A stretch of 64,000 nt of DNA, taken from positions 4,216,001 through 4,280,000 of the forward strand of contig OY762511.1 in the NCBI GenBank assembly GCA_963665925.1, given 5' to 3'. The notes below the pieces were generated by a model. That model ran no database searches and had not been told where the DNA came from. It saw only the letters and a program-made list of their open reading frames with translations. The position numbers were made by a program, and so were the translations under genes. This document shows, one piece after another, positions 1 to 8,434 of the stretch. This stretch comes from G963665925 sp963665925 (GTDB lineage: Bacteria; Bacillota; Clostridia; Peptostreptococcales; Acidaminobacteraceae). The number at the start of each line of letters is the position of its first letter. Within the stretch, counting starts at the first letter, position 1.

Positions 1-1
1 G

Positions 2-295
2 CAAATCGGATTTGTTACACGATATCTCTCAAACCTTGAGCTTTTTAGCAGACTCACAGGAGACACTGCATTCGTAAGCGGTTCTGGTGCGCTCAGATCA
101 GACTTTATTGGCATTTCAAGAGAAGCTTTCGAAGCTGTAGAATCCGACCAGTTTAATGCCGGACGTGACTCCGATTTACAGAGAAAATTGACATCTCAGG
201 AAATCCAGCAGTTCATTATCGCGGTATCCTTAGTATTTGTAATTGTTATCTTATCTGTAATTGTTGCAGCCCGTAATAGGCGAAAAGTAGACTAG
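2..295 (+). CDS. C-terminal part of a membrane-anchored protein (5' end outside window)
   Basis: An open frame enters from the left edge and ends at TAG 293-295, giving 97 residues. The last ~30 residues form one hydrophobic segment rich in Ile, Val and Leu, followed by a short basic tail (RNRRKVD). This looks like a C-terminal membrane anchor with the bulk of the protein outside the cell. The visible part has no motif I recognise, so no function is given. A hairpin with a T-run follows about 45 bases downstream, which supports this being the real gene end. Confidence 0.6.
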   Translation, partial: QIGFVTRYLSNLELFSRLTGDTAFVSGSGALRSDFIGISREAFEAVESDQFNAGRDSDLQRKLTSQEIQQFIIAVSLVFVIVILSVIVAARNRRKVD

Positions 296-338
296 TAATC
301 GACTAATTAAAAAAAACACACCTTGGATTTTGAAGGCA

Positions 339-366
339 CTGGAAAAGCATAGCTTTTTTCAGAAAT
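339..366 (+). terminator. Intrinsic terminator after the left-edge gene
   Basis: CTGGAAAAGC and GCTTTTTTCAG pair around an ATA loop, and the T-run lies in the 3' arm. It follows the plus-strand gene ending at 295. Confidence 0.5.
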
Positions 367-390
367 AAATAAGGTGAACATTAAAATTCA

Positions 391-425
391 AAAGGCGAAC
401 CATCTGATTACGATAGCTCGCCTAA
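391..425 (-). terminator. Intrinsic terminator of the chemoreceptor gene
   Basis: Read on the minus strand, AGGCGAGC pairs with GTTCGCCT and is followed by TTTT. It sits just downstream of the stop of the chemoreceptor gene at 448. Confidence 0.55.
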
Positions 426-447
426 TTTTTGAAATGTTTTCTAATTG

Positions 448-2523
448 TTAGAATTTAATAGTATTGATAACACGGTCCAGATTTATTGCCTGATCGTTCA
501 GTGCAACCGCCTGATTCTCGATTTCATTGAGAGAAGCAGTTTGCTCCTGCGTTGATGCTGAGGTCTCTTCTGTACTCGCCGCATTTTCTTCGGCTAGGGC
601 AGCTAAGCCGCTCAAAATCTCCAAAATATCGTTCTTCATAGCATTGACATCTGCACCCGCTTCAAACAGGACACCCACTGCATCATAAAGTGCTTTACTC
701 TCATCGTGAATGCCTTCAAATCTCTCTTTTGTGAGTAGAACGCTATTTTTTTGGACTTCATTTGATTTTGTTACAATTTCAATACTCTCGACAGATTGTT
801 TGGATTCTGATCTTAAACTTGCAATAACACTGTTGATTTCATTTGTCAGCTTTCCTGACTCCTCTGCTAGCTTTCTGATTTCTTCTGCGACAACGGAAAA
901 TCCTCTTCCAGCCTCACCCGCTCTTGCCGATTCTATAGCAGCATTCAATGCCAGAAGATTCGTCTGATCTGCAATTTGAGCAATCATTGCACTGCTTCTC
1001 GCAATATCTTCAACTGATAAATTTGTATCGTGAATGCCCTTATAGACTACTGCAGCGGCCTGGTTGTTCTCTTCATTAATTTGAATGAGCTGATGCACCG
1101 TTTTATTGCCGTCTTCGACAATCTCATAAACTTTATCGATTACATCCTTCATATACTGAATTTTTTCACTGACAAGGGTAATGGAATCTCCAAGCTGGAC
1201 CGCTTTGTTTGCACCTTCTTCCGTACTTGAAGCCTGCTCTGTAGCACTCATCGCCAATTCACCAACTGTTTGCGCAATTTCCTCTGTCGCTCTGGAAAAC
1301 TGAGCAGTGATACTTCTAAGCTCATCAGAGGATTGTCCAACCTCTTGAGAAGATTCATGTATATTTTCAACAATCTTCTTGATATTCAGCTGCAGCTTGT
1401 CAAATGCACGGAGCATATTGCCGATTTCGTCTTTTCTTTCAAGCCCTTTTTCTGATAAAGGCTTTGTAAAATCAAGCTCTGATATAATGGCTGCATGGCT
1501 GGTTGCTTCAACAATGGGCTTTGTAATAATACGCGAAAGAAATATCATCGCAAAAATTATTGTAATGACTGATCCTGCAATCGCGTAGGCAATAATTCTC
1601 GTAAGTTCATTGACACTTCTGTACATATCATCCTTAGTGACAATAGTTCCAAAAGACCACGAGGTATCTATGCCTGCAATATGTATTGGCGTCAGCGATT
1701 TAAACACCTCTGTATCTGTCGATGCTGAATAGGAGAAGGTGTTGTATTCCAGTCCGTTGTGCAGAGCGTCCTGGACTGCCTTTGCAACCGATGTATTTCC
1801 ACCGGTAATCTCTCCAGCAACATCTCCCACACGATTAATGTCCTTATGGGTTACAACGACACCATCATAAGACAGAATTCTTGCAAATCCCGAATCAAAT
1901 ATTGTAATAGACTCTGTAAGAGACTGTAGAACTTCTACCGCAAGGTCTACACGAATTAGAAGCGCATCCTGGCTGCCTGCGTTAACTGGATAATAAAGGG
2001 AAACTGTTTTAACTTCCTGACCGTCAAAATCATATCTGGACTCTGTAAGTATGGGGTGATTTTCAGAAAGCATTTTTCCAAAATCCTGTTCATTTTCAGT
2101 TGTTGAAAGTACAGCAGTCGATACCTTCCCGCCATTTCTGACAAGAATACTCTGGAGACCATCCGCCTTGTACTGCAGATTGATATTTGAATCTGCGCTG
2201 TCAGCCGCGATCAGGCCGATACTATAGATATTCGCATGTTTTTCCAGAAGACTTGTCAGAAAATCCTTTACATCCGCAGTCTTCAGTGCGCCTAATTCAA
2301 TATTTCTTTTCATGATAACTTCAGTGTCGCTTGCTAAACAGACAAGCTCATCAAACGACTTTTCTACTTGTGATGCGTATTCCCTTGCCGTTGAAAGCGC
2401 CAGATTCAGTGCGATCTCTTCTGCATTTGATTTAGAGCTCAAGTAAATTGTGCCCATACTTGAAGCCAATATAATCAGCACTATTGTTAATACCGAAAGC
2501 GTAAGCCGCGTTCCAATTTTCAT
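448..2523 (-). CDS. Methyl-accepting chemotaxis protein with extracellular Cache-type sensor
   Basis: A membrane chemoreceptor that senses a ligand outside the cell and controls CheA. Of 691 residues, about 8-30 form the first membrane helix, about 35-300 an extracellular region of Cache type, about 310-330 the second helix, then a HAMP linker and a long coiled-coil signalling domain. The hairpin tip is clear: DQTNLLALNAAIESARAG, followed by GRGFSVVAEEIRKLAEES. The C-terminal end has no CheR/CheB-binding pentapeptide. The gene stands alone with its own terminator, so the ligand cannot be inferred from neighbours. Family assignment is secure. Confidence 0.93.
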   Translation of the reverse strand: MKIGTRLTLSVLTIVLIILASSMGTIYLSSKSNAEEIALNLALSTAREYASQVEKSFDELVCLASDTEVIMKRNIELGALKTADVKDFLTSLLEKHANIYSIGLIAADSADSNINLQYKADGLQSILVRNGGKVSTAVLSTTENEQDFGKMLSENHPILTESRYDFDGQEVKTVSLYYPVNAGSQDALLIRVDLAVEVLQSLTESITIFDSGFARILSYDGVVVTHKDINRVGDVAGEITGGNTSVAKAVQDALHNGLEYNTFSYSASTDTEVFKSLTPIHIAGIDTSWSFGTIVTKDDMYRSVNELTRIIAYAIAGSVITIIFAMIFLSRIITKPIVEATSHAAIISELDFTKPLSEKGLERKDEIGNMLRAFDKLQLNIKKIVENIHESSQEVGQSSDELRSITAQFSRATEEIAQTVGELAMSATEQASSTEEGANKAVQLGDSITLVSEKIQYMKDVIDKVYEIVEDGNKTVHQLIQINEENNQAAAVVYKGIHDTNLSVEDIARSSAMIAQIADQTNLLALNAAIESARAGEAGRGFSVVAEEIRKLAEESGKLTNEINSVIASLRSESKQSVESIEIVTKSNEVQKNSVLLTKERFEGIHDESKALYDAVGVLFEAGADVNAMKNDILEILSGLAALAEENAASTEETSASTQEQTASLNEIENQAVALNDQAINLDRVINTIKF

Positions 2524-2936
2524 ATTTCCACCCCATTAAGTCATTTTCTGCTGATGCATTATCATAAAATGCATCCTATTCTCTGTTTGTCCACAGGACT
2601 TTTCACATCTATTTATCACACCGGAATACCATCTTGTGCAATATTATAGCATATGCCAATTGTAATCAGTACAATTATTTTCTGATATCATATACATTTT
2701 TCGAATAGCAGAAAACAGGAAGCTGATTATTCAGTAAATCGATTCAAAACGCTTGTGCTACCCCCTTGCTTACAGATCATTTTATCGGTGCTAGAATATT
2801 TTCATGACGAAAAAAAATGTAGCTTTCACAGTTGCCCCTTTTTTCGTAAAATATGACAACTTCTTTAGAAGATAAGGATTTATCATTTGTCACAAAGAAG
2901 ATGTAATGATATTCCTTCTCGAATGATGTCATTTGA
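2524..2936. other. Intergenic stretch without a recognised gene
   Basis: About 410 bases between the chemoreceptor start and the IS3 remnant. The first part should hold the chemoreceptor promoter (minus strand). I see no convincing ORF, RNA motif or sigma-54 site. The right part is probably debris from the mobile-element insertions next to it. Confidence 0.4.
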
Positions 2937-3108
2937 TCAAAAACTGAATTCTATTACAAAGAAAGCTTTAGTAGTATTAGAGAGTTTGAGAAGGAACTAG
3001 ATAACTATATAGAGTACTATAACAATGAGAGGCTATCGCTCAAACTAAAAAGAATGACTCCTATTCAATATAGAAATCATTCCTTGATAGCGTGTTCGAT
3101 GTTCACGA
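2937..3108 (+). pseudogene. 3' remnant of an IS3-family (IS150 group) transposase
   Basis: The plus-strand frame from 2937 encodes the end of an IS3-type OrfB integrase: residues KESF..EFEKELDNYIEYYNNER followed by LKRMTPIQYR. This matches the conserved C-terminus of the family (the YYN.R..L....P..YR pattern). The upstream catalytic core is absent. An IS256-family element interrupts the remnant at 3108. The expected IS150-like right inverted repeat continues on the other side, at about 4480-4502 (GATTTGGGGTGCAGTAC). The remnant is therefore 5'-truncated and split. Confidence 0.75.
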
Positions 3109-4479
3109 GAGACTGTCCCAAATTTTGTGTAAATAATCTGCCACGAAAGCAGCGAATATGAACTTTTTAGGAACTCTCGATTACGAATGGATAATCGAGA
3201 GTTCGTTTATTATCTGATCCCAGTTTCGTTGACGCTGGGACCATTTCTTTGTTGCATTTTCAGTTGCTAAGTAAAGGGACTTCATCAGTGACATGTCTGT
3301 TGGATAGACTGGTTTTCCCTTAGTTACTTTGCGGTATTGTCTGTTCAGATTTTCAATTATATTGGTCGTATACATGATCTTTCTGATGTTCGCTGAGTAT
3401 GCAAAAAACGGAGATATAACACCCCAGTTATCTTTCCAGGATTTTATGCAGCGCGGATAATGCGAACCCCACTTTTCTTCAAACTCAAGAAGCATCTGAT
3501 AACCTGATTCCTCATTTGGAGCTTGATAAACAGACTTAAGATCTTTCATCAGTTCTTTGACATGTTTGTAGCTGACATATCGCGTAGATGAGCGAATTTG
3601 ATGAATGATGCAGCGCTGTACAATAGACTCTGGATATGTCGCTTTGATTGCTTGCTCAAAGCCTGAAAGTCCATCAACACTGAAGATTGTAACTCTCTGA
3701 ACACCACGATTCTTTAAGTCTGTCAGAACCTTTAGCCAGAATTTACTCGTCTCATTTTCACCTATCCAGATACCTAAGACATCCTTCATACCATCTGTAT
3801 TTATGCCAACAACAACGTATGCAGCTTTAGATACAATGCGGTTATTCTGTTTTACTTTGTAATGAATAGCATCCATGAAAACAAACGGATACTCTGTTTC
3901 AAGTGGTCTGTGTTGCCACTCTTCGATGTGAGGGATGATTTTATCAGTCATACGTGAGATTGACTGTGCTGAGAGTGGCATCCCGTAGAGGTCTTCTATA
4001 TGTTCTGAGATATCTCTTTGAGACATTCCTTTACCATACATAGAGATCACTTTGTCTTCAATCGCTGAAATATCACTGGAGTGTTTTGGTACAATTTGTG
4101 GATCAAACTCACCGTTACGATCTCTTGGAATCTCTAGTTCAACTTCGCCAAGATCAGTCTTTACACGCTTTGTTGATTTCCCGTTTCTGTAGTTCGTTTT
4201 CTCAACTTGGCGATCGTATGGCTCATAACCAAGCTCTTCATCCAGTTCTGCTTCAAGTAGTTTCTCAACGCCAGTCTTAAGCATTTCCTTCAGCACGCTC
4301 TGTAGGTCTGCCACATCGGTGATATCCTTGTCCTGCATAAGGGCTTCTGTCAGTTCTGATATCTTGTTGTTTTTCTTCTTTCGACTCATAAAAAAATCCT
4401 CCACTCTGTAATCTAGTTTATAACACTAACTACTTTCGTGGAAGATTTCTTGTTTTTACACTAAATTTGTTTCAGTACC
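3109..4479 (-). mobile_element. IS256-family insertion sequence, complete, 1371 bp
   Basis: The element carries one Mutator-type transposase gene. Imperfect terminal inverted repeats start GAGACTGTCCCAAATTTTGT on the left (3109) and GGTACTGAAACAAATTTAGT on the right (read inward from 4479). The flanks carry an exact 8-bp target duplication, GTTCACGA, at 3101-3108 and 4480-4487, the size expected for this family. The target lies in the right end of the IS3-family remnant. Intact ORF, ends and duplication suggest a recent insertion that may still be active. Confidence 0.92.
3181..4389 (-). CDS. IS256-family (Mutator type) transposase
   Basis: A DDE transposase of 402 residues, full length for the family. 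Visible catalytic context: Asp in FVFMDAIHYKV, Asp in TIFSVDGLSGF and Glu in NIIENLNRQYRK. An N-terminal region near residues 30-110 holds the conserved LGYEPYDR and IPRDRNGEFDPQ motifs. I chose the ATG at 4389, not the one at 4404, because the first ATG lies inside the GGAGGA ribosome site that serves the second. The only gene of the element. Confidence 0.93.
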   Translation of the reverse strand: MSRKKKNNKISELTEALMQDKDITDVADLQSVLKEMLKTGVEKLLEAELDEELGYEPYDRQVEKTNYRNGKSTKRVKTDLGEVELEIPRDRNGEFDPQIVPKHSSDISAIEDKVISMYGKGMSQRDISEHIEDLYGMPLSAQSISRMTDKIIPHIEEWQHRPLETEYPFVFMDAIHYKVKQNNRIVSKAAYVVVGINTDGMKDVLGIWIGENETSKFWLKVLTDLKNRGVQRVTIFSVDGLSGFEQAIKATYPESIVQRCIIHQIRSSTRYVSYKHVKELMKDLKSVYQAPNEESGYQMLLEFEEKWGSHYPRCIKSWKDNWGVISPFFAYSANIRKIMYTTNIIENLNRQYRKVTKGKPVYPTDMSLMKSLYLATENATKKWSQRQRNWDQIINELSIIHS

Positions 4480-4592
4480 GTTCACGATTTGGGGTGCAGT
4501 ACTTAACAAAGGCATTTTGGGAACTGCTGTGTTATGAGTTTTTTTTTTTCCGTTTTTCCGTTTTCATGCAACTGATTTTTATTCATATCAAC

Positions 4593-4931
4593 TTAATTGT
4601 TTAGTTTCATCAATCTTATTTTAACTTCCATGACCTTTGTGGAATCTACTGTTCCATATTTTTTAACGATCATCCCCTTCGATAGAGTATAAATTTTATC
4701 TGCTCTTACCCATGATATCTTAGGCAGTTGCCCTTCAATCATATTCTCGCTATCAAGTACATCTTCCGTTTTCAAACCTCGTATATTTGATATTACCGCT
4801 GATACAATTAAATCTTCCATTCGTTAATTATATTCATTATCTGATAACACCAATACTGGTCTTTTCTTTTTTGAAGTCAAATCTGAAAATGGGACAGGAA
4901 TTAACAAAACATCACCTTGTTTATAGTTCAT
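4593..4931 (-). pseudogene. PemK/MazF-like toxin gene, broken by a nonsense codon
   Basis: The frame from ATG 4931 encodes a PemK-like N-terminus (QGDVLLIPVPFSDLTSKKKR, then PVLVLS), the fold of MazF/PemK endoribonuclease toxins. A TAA at 4824-4826 stops it after 35 codons. Downstream the same frame continues to 4593 with the rest of the domain. In the copy at 33 kb this codon is AAA, so a single base change explains the break. The start codon overlaps the antitoxin stop (ATGAACTATAA), the usual operon layout. Reinitiation at ATG 4820 would give only a C-terminal fragment. Confidence 0.8.
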
Positions 4932-5115
4932 TCCACACCTCATCAATATCATTATCCCAGAATGACATACTTGATTGACTTCCTTCTTGTAAATCTGTAT
5001 AGTCATCTTTTGATTTTTTTGCCCTTAGGTAATCTATAAAATCTATCACTTCTGGCAGTTCAATTTCAGACATTTCATCTATCAGTTTATGTACATACTC
5101 TTTTGCAGTATTCAT
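4921..5115 (-). CDS. Antitoxin partner of the PemK-like toxin (DUF2281-like)
   Basis: A small acidic protein of 64 residues directly upstream of the toxin gene and overlapping its start. The N-terminal segment (KEYVHKLIDEMSEIELPEVI, then DFIDYLR) resembles the short helical antitoxins that pair with MazF/PemK toxins. ATG 5115 is preferred over GTG 5124 because an AGAGG site is correctly spaced for it. The copy at 33 kb is nearly identical. The antitoxin frame is intact although its toxin is broken. The specific family name is an inference. Confidence 0.7.
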   Translation of the reverse strand: MNTAKEYVHKLIDEMSEIELPEVIDFIDYLRAKKSKDDYTDLQEGSQSSMSFWDNDIDEVWNEL

Positions 5116-5298
5116 TCTGTTCACCTCTCTTCATTCCATAATGCTATATTTCAACTTTCGAGTCTCTATTGCAATTTATCTAGGGAAATATGACACATCT
5201 TTACCGTTGAATGAGAATGCCACTTCCAATTTCGTTTACCTTTGTCATCTCAACTCTTTAAATCATCTGAATTACAGGTGGTTTTCATTATACAAACA

Positions 5299-5326
5299 AA
5301 ACCACACCCAATCATTCAGGTGTGGT
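5299..5326 (-). terminator. Terminator of peptide cassette copy 1
   Basis: Minus strand: ACCACACC pairs with GGTGTGGT around an eight-base loop, then TTTTG. It is conserved in all three cassette copies. Confidence 0.8.
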
Positions 5327-5404
5327 CAAAATAATCAAATTCTTCATATTTAAAGCGGCACTCAAACCACTCAATTTTCAACAAATGGTCGCTATCTCAT
5401 GTGC

Positions 5405-5506
5405 TTAGCCGCTCGGACATCCCAGGGTCAGAGCTGTCACGGTACGACTCAGTTCCTTCTTATTTTCATCAGTACTTTTTGTACTGTTCATTTTGATATC
5501 TACCAT
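5405..5506 (-). CDS. 33-residue peptide gene, copy 1
   Basis: ATG at 5506 lies seven bases after a perfect GTGGAGG ribosome site, and the frame ends at TAA 5405. The peptide has a polar, charged N-terminal two thirds (MVDIKMNSTKSTDENKKEL) and a short less polar end (TALTLGCPSG) with a single Cys. There is no signal peptide and no membrane segment. Compared with the other two copies it differs at residues 6, 24, 26 and near the C-terminus. The codons of the first 19 residues are almost identical in all copies. The layout, a conserved leader-like part and a variable Cys-containing tail, would fit a processed signal or RiPP-like precursor, but no modifying enzyme adjoins it. Function unknown. 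Confidence 0.7.
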   Translation of the reverse strand: MVDIKMNSTKSTDENKKELSRTVTALTLGCPSG

Positions 5507-5537
5507 TTTTTCCTCCACGTTCTACGACTAATTAATA

Positions 5538-5566
5538 AATGTATCACGTGTTTGGTGATAATTCAA
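5538..5566 (-). promoter_or_regulatory. Promoter and operator-like dyad of peptide cassette copy 1
   Basis: Minus strand: TTGAAT (-35) and TACATT (-10) are 17 bases apart. A perfect 6-bp dyad, TATCAC-N7-GTGATA (5542-5560), fills most of the spacer and would overlap RNA polymerase. It is identical in all three copies. The assignment is by eye. Confidence 0.6.
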
Positions 5567-5615
5567 CTGCAAATCGCATCCTGTTAAATCTTCTAAGCTA
5601 GTCTAATGTAATTAA

Positions 5616-6425
5616 TTATAAAAACAACAATAAGCTAAGTGCCATTACTGCCATTCCGGCAATTAATCCATAAATGGATAGATGATGTTCTCCATACTCC
5701 CTCGCAGATGGTAAAAGCTCATCCAAGCTGATGTAGACCATGATTCCTGCTACAGACGCAAATATGAAACCAAACATGACGTCATTAAAAAATCTAAAAA
5801 GCAAAACATAGCCAATCAAAGCTCCAACTGGTTCAGAAAGACCAGAAAGAAAAGACAGTTTGAATGCTTTCATCCGATCGCCTGTTGCATAGAAAATTGG
5901 AACAGCAACAGCAATACCTTCTGGAATATTATGTATGGCAATAGCGAAAGCTATAGGAATCCCCAAACTAGGATCACTTAAAGCTGCCGTAAACGTCGCA
6001 AGGCCTTCAGGAAAATTATGAATACCAATAGCCAAAGCCGTGAATAAGCCCATACGCATAAGCTTCGCTTTGTGTTCTTCACTCTCCCCGTCCATTTCTT
6101 CCACTGTATGTATTTCATGTGGGTTTTCGGCGTTAGGGATTAACTTGTCAATTAAAGCAATAATCAATATGCCTAAGAAAAAACCACCTACAGTTGCCCA
6201 AGTTCCCGCTTTTTCTCCTAAAACAGCAACCAAAGAACTTTTTGCTTTAAAAAATATTTCAACAAAAGAAACATAAATCATTACACCAGCAGAAAAACCT
6301 AATGCTACTGATAAGAATTTTGTATTTGTTCGGTTAGTCAGTAACGAAAGAGCGCTGCCTATGCCAGTAGCAAGTCCGGCAAATAATGTTAAAGAAAAAG
6401 CAAATGCTACTGTTGATACATCCAT
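5616..6425 (-). CDS. ZIP-family metal (zinc) transporter
   Basis: A 269-residue membrane protein with eight predicted helices that brings zinc or related divalent metals into the cytoplasm. Both metal-site motifs are present: HNFPEGLATF in helix 4 and HNIPEGIAVAVP in helix 5. A loop with Glu, Asp and His (HEIHTVEEMDGESEEHKAK) lies between helices 3 and 4. It resembles ZupT/GufA-type members in length and motif order. The gene has a good ribosome site (AGGGAGA) and is followed by peptide cassette copy 1 on the same strand. No metal regulator site is evident upstream. Confidence 0.9.
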   Translation of the reverse strand: MDVSTVAFAFSLTLFAGLATGIGSALSLLTNRTNTKFLSVALGFSAGVMIYVSFVEIFFKAKSSLVAVLGEKAGTWATVGGFFLGILIIALIDKLIPNAENPHEIHTVEEMDGESEEHKAKLMRMGLFTALAIGIHNFPEGLATFTAALSDPSLGIPIAFAIAIHNIPEGIAVAVPIFYATGDRMKAFKLSFLSGLSEPVGALIGYVLLFRFFNDVMFGFIFASVAGIMVYISLDELLPSAREYGEHHLSIYGLIAGMAVMALSLLLFL

Positions 6426-6556
6426 AAATCATTCTCCCTAATTCAAGTATATAACGAGCACAAAATTCACTCAAAACTCTACTCAATTTAGTCTATTTTA
6501 CCATTTTCTACTGCTCATTCATCAAACTTTCTAGAATTTTTTTCATACGCAAATTA

Positions 6557-7342
6557 TCAACAAGACCGAATGGAGCGAATCGGTGCAATCATGACTACAC
6601 CCTTTTCATCCGTATTCACATCCGCTTGAACACCGTAAACATCCTTTAGCATTTTTGATGATATAACCTCCTGCGCCGAACCAGAATCATAACACCTTCC
6701 ACAAGCATCCATAACAACGATGTAATCACCATAACGTGCTGCAAGATTGATATCATGCAATACCATAACAATATCCACCCCTTGCTCTCGAACAATATTT
6801 TTGAGTAAGTGACACAACTCCAACTGCTTTTGAAGATCCAAAGAATTCACTGGTTCATCTAAAAGGATTAACTCTGGTTTTCTGACTAGTGTTTGCGCAA
6901 TAAATACGAGCTTCTTTTGTCCGCCGCTTAATTCACTGAAATTTCTAGATGCCAGCGTTTCAATGTTTAGAGATTCAAGCGTTTTCATGGTAACCCTTAA
7001 GTCTTCATCTGTTATCTTACTTCCCAATTCTGGCAACAATCCGAGTAAAACCATCTCCAGCACTGTCAAGGTTGATATTTCCACGTCCATTTGTGGTAAG
7101 TAGGCCATAAAGTCCGTCTTGTCTTCAATACGCATCTGCGAAAGATTTAGGTCACCATAATAGACCTCTCCCTCATGTTTTAGAAGTCCAAAGATTACTT
7201 TAAGCAGTGTTGATTTTCCCGCACCATTAGGTCCTAGTATAACATTGAGGCCCCTAGATAGCTGAATATTAACACCATCGAAAACCTTATTTGTAGATCC
7301 TTTTGTTCTATAAGCACATTTGAGATTTCTTATATTCAACAT
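6557..7342 (-). CDS. ABC transporter ATPase of a cobalamin/iron-complex importer
   Basis: The cytoplasmic ATPase of the importer encoded by the next two genes upstream. About 261 residues with Walker A GPNGAGKST near 40, the signature LSGGQKK near 140, Walker B LILLDEPVNSLD and the switch His in VMVLHDINLAARYGD. It is closest to the FecE/BtuD group. The start overlaps the permease stop (ATGTGATG), so the two are translationally coupled. The upstream cobalamin riboswitch suggests a corrinoid substrate, since FecE-type ATPases serve both siderophores and B12. Confidence 0.9.
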   Translation of the reverse strand: MLNIRNLKCAYRTKGSTNKVFDGVNIQLSRGLNVILGPNGAGKSTLLKVIFGLLKHEGEVYYGDLNLSQMRIEDKTDFMAYLPQMDVEISTLTVLEMVLLGLLPELGSKITDEDLRVTMKTLESLNIETLASRNFSELSGGQKKLVFIAQTLVRKPELILLDEPVNSLDLQKQLELCHLLKNIVREQGVDIVMVLHDINLAARYGDYIVVMDACGRCYDSGSAQEVISSKMLKDVYGVQADVNTDEKGVVMIAPIRSIRSC

Positions 7343-8406
7343 CACATGCTCCTCATCTTACTAAAAATTATTATCATAAAAAATGGAACGCCTATGACAG
7401 ATGTGACAAGACCAATCGGTAAAATAACGCCTCTAACTACGACTTTGCTCAATACAAATGCCGATGACATAACCACAGAACCTAAAAGCGCAGATAGTGG
7501 CATGAAAAACCTCTGGTCTTCACCTACTACCTGTCGCGCTATATGAGGGGCTATCAACCCAATAAAGCCAATAGTCCCAACAAAACTGACCGCCACTGCT
7601 GAAAGCAGGGATGTTATCAGAATAACTGTCCGTCTCACTTTTCCGACATTTACACCTAAACTAGCTGCTTTTGTATCATCTAAAGTCATCGCTGTCAACT
7701 TCCATGCATTTCGAAAGGCAATCGTAAAACATACTATAAGTACAGCAGATACAACATAGAATTTCAACCAAGTTGTTTTTAATAAACTGCCAAAACTCCA
7801 GAAAATCAATCCCTGCAGCTGGTCTTCGTCTGCTACATACTGTAAAATCATCGTCATGGCACTGAACATAAAGTTCATTGCGACCCCAAACAATATGATT
7901 GCATTCTTACTGATTTGCCTCTGCATTGAAAACAGATAAATACATATGGCTGCTAACAATGAGAAAATAAATGCGTTGCTCGTAACAGCTATCGTATCAG
8001 AAACCTTCAGAACGCTTTGATTTAAAATGAGCCCCATGGCTGCTCCAAATGAAGCAGCCGAGGAGATTCCCAGGGTAAAAGGACTGGCAATGGGATTTCG
8101 GAGTATTGTTTGAATCTGACATCCTCCAACTCCCAATGACGCACCGACCGCAACAGCCATAAGAGCCATCGGTAAACGTATGTCCCTAATGATCATGCCA
8201 TTATGTCCTTGTCCTAAATTTACATCGATGAAGAGTACACGAATGATTTCATTTAAAGCTATATCTGAAGATCCAATCGAAATGTTTATAAGAAGTAAAA
8301 CTATAAGTGCTACCAAAAGAAGCACAATCCAGACGATTCTTTTTCGAACCATCATATTATAGATTCTCCTGCTCTCAATTATCTCTTTTTCTACTTGATA
8401 TTCCAC
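7342..8406 (-). CDS. FecCD/BtuC-type ABC transporter permease
   Basis: A 354-residue inner-membrane permease with about ten helices. Family motifs are visible: GGCQIQTILRNPIASPFTLG near residue 94 and GFIGLIAPHIARQVVGEDQR near 280. The latter is the ATPase-contacting segment of the BtuC/FecC family. A GTG start at 8406 is supported by AGGAGAG five bases upstream. It is the middle gene of the riboswitch-controlled operon. The N-terminal ~20 residues before the first helix are unusually charged but unremarkable. Confidence 0.92.
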   Translation of the reverse strand: MEYQVEKEIIESRRIYNMMVRKRIVWIVLLLVALIVLLLINISIGSSDIALNEIIRVLFIDVNLGQGHNGMIIRDIRLPMALMAVAVGASLGVGGCQIQTILRNPIASPFTLGISSAASFGAAMGLILNQSVLKVSDTIAVTSNAFIFSLLAAICIYLFSMQRQISKNAIILFGVAMNFMFSAMTMILQYVADEDQLQGLIFWSFGSLLKTTWLKFYVVSAVLIVCFTIAFRNAWKLTAMTLDDTKAASLGVNVGKVRRTVILITSLLSAVAVSFVGTIGFIGLIAPHIARQVVGEDQRFFMPLSALLGSVVMSSAFVLSKVVVRGVILPIGLVTSVIGVPFFMIIIFSKMRSM

Positions 8407-8434
8407 TTTTTCTCTCCTGATTAATTTCGAACCA

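Larger units (their letters stand above)
4505..5600 (-). repeat. 1.1-kb duplicated module, copy 1 (toxin-antitoxin plus peptide cassette)
   Basis: From about 4505 to 5600 the sequence is highly similar to about 32917-34000. Both copies have the same order on the minus strand: peptide cassette, antitoxin, toxin. Similarity begins at AACAAAGG and ends near AAATCTTCTA. The left boundary abuts the right end of the IS3-family remnant. Both copies stand next to mobile elements, which suggests spread with or by them. Confidence 0.75.

Noticed and set aside
710..1588. Plus-strand ORFs opposite the first chemoreceptor
   Set aside because: They mirror the coding strand of a certain gene, have no ribosome sites and no recognisable domains.
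4593..4820. A separate 75-residue gene downstream of the first toxin fragment
   Set aside because: It is in frame with the toxin and matches the C-terminal part of the other copy, so it is the rest of one broken gene.
5399..5587. Plus-strand ORF (and its counterparts at 11425 and 33811) across the repeat cassette
   Set aside because: No ribosome site in any copy. The minus-strand 33-codon ORF has promoter, ribosome site and terminator, so the plus-strand conservation is a by-product.
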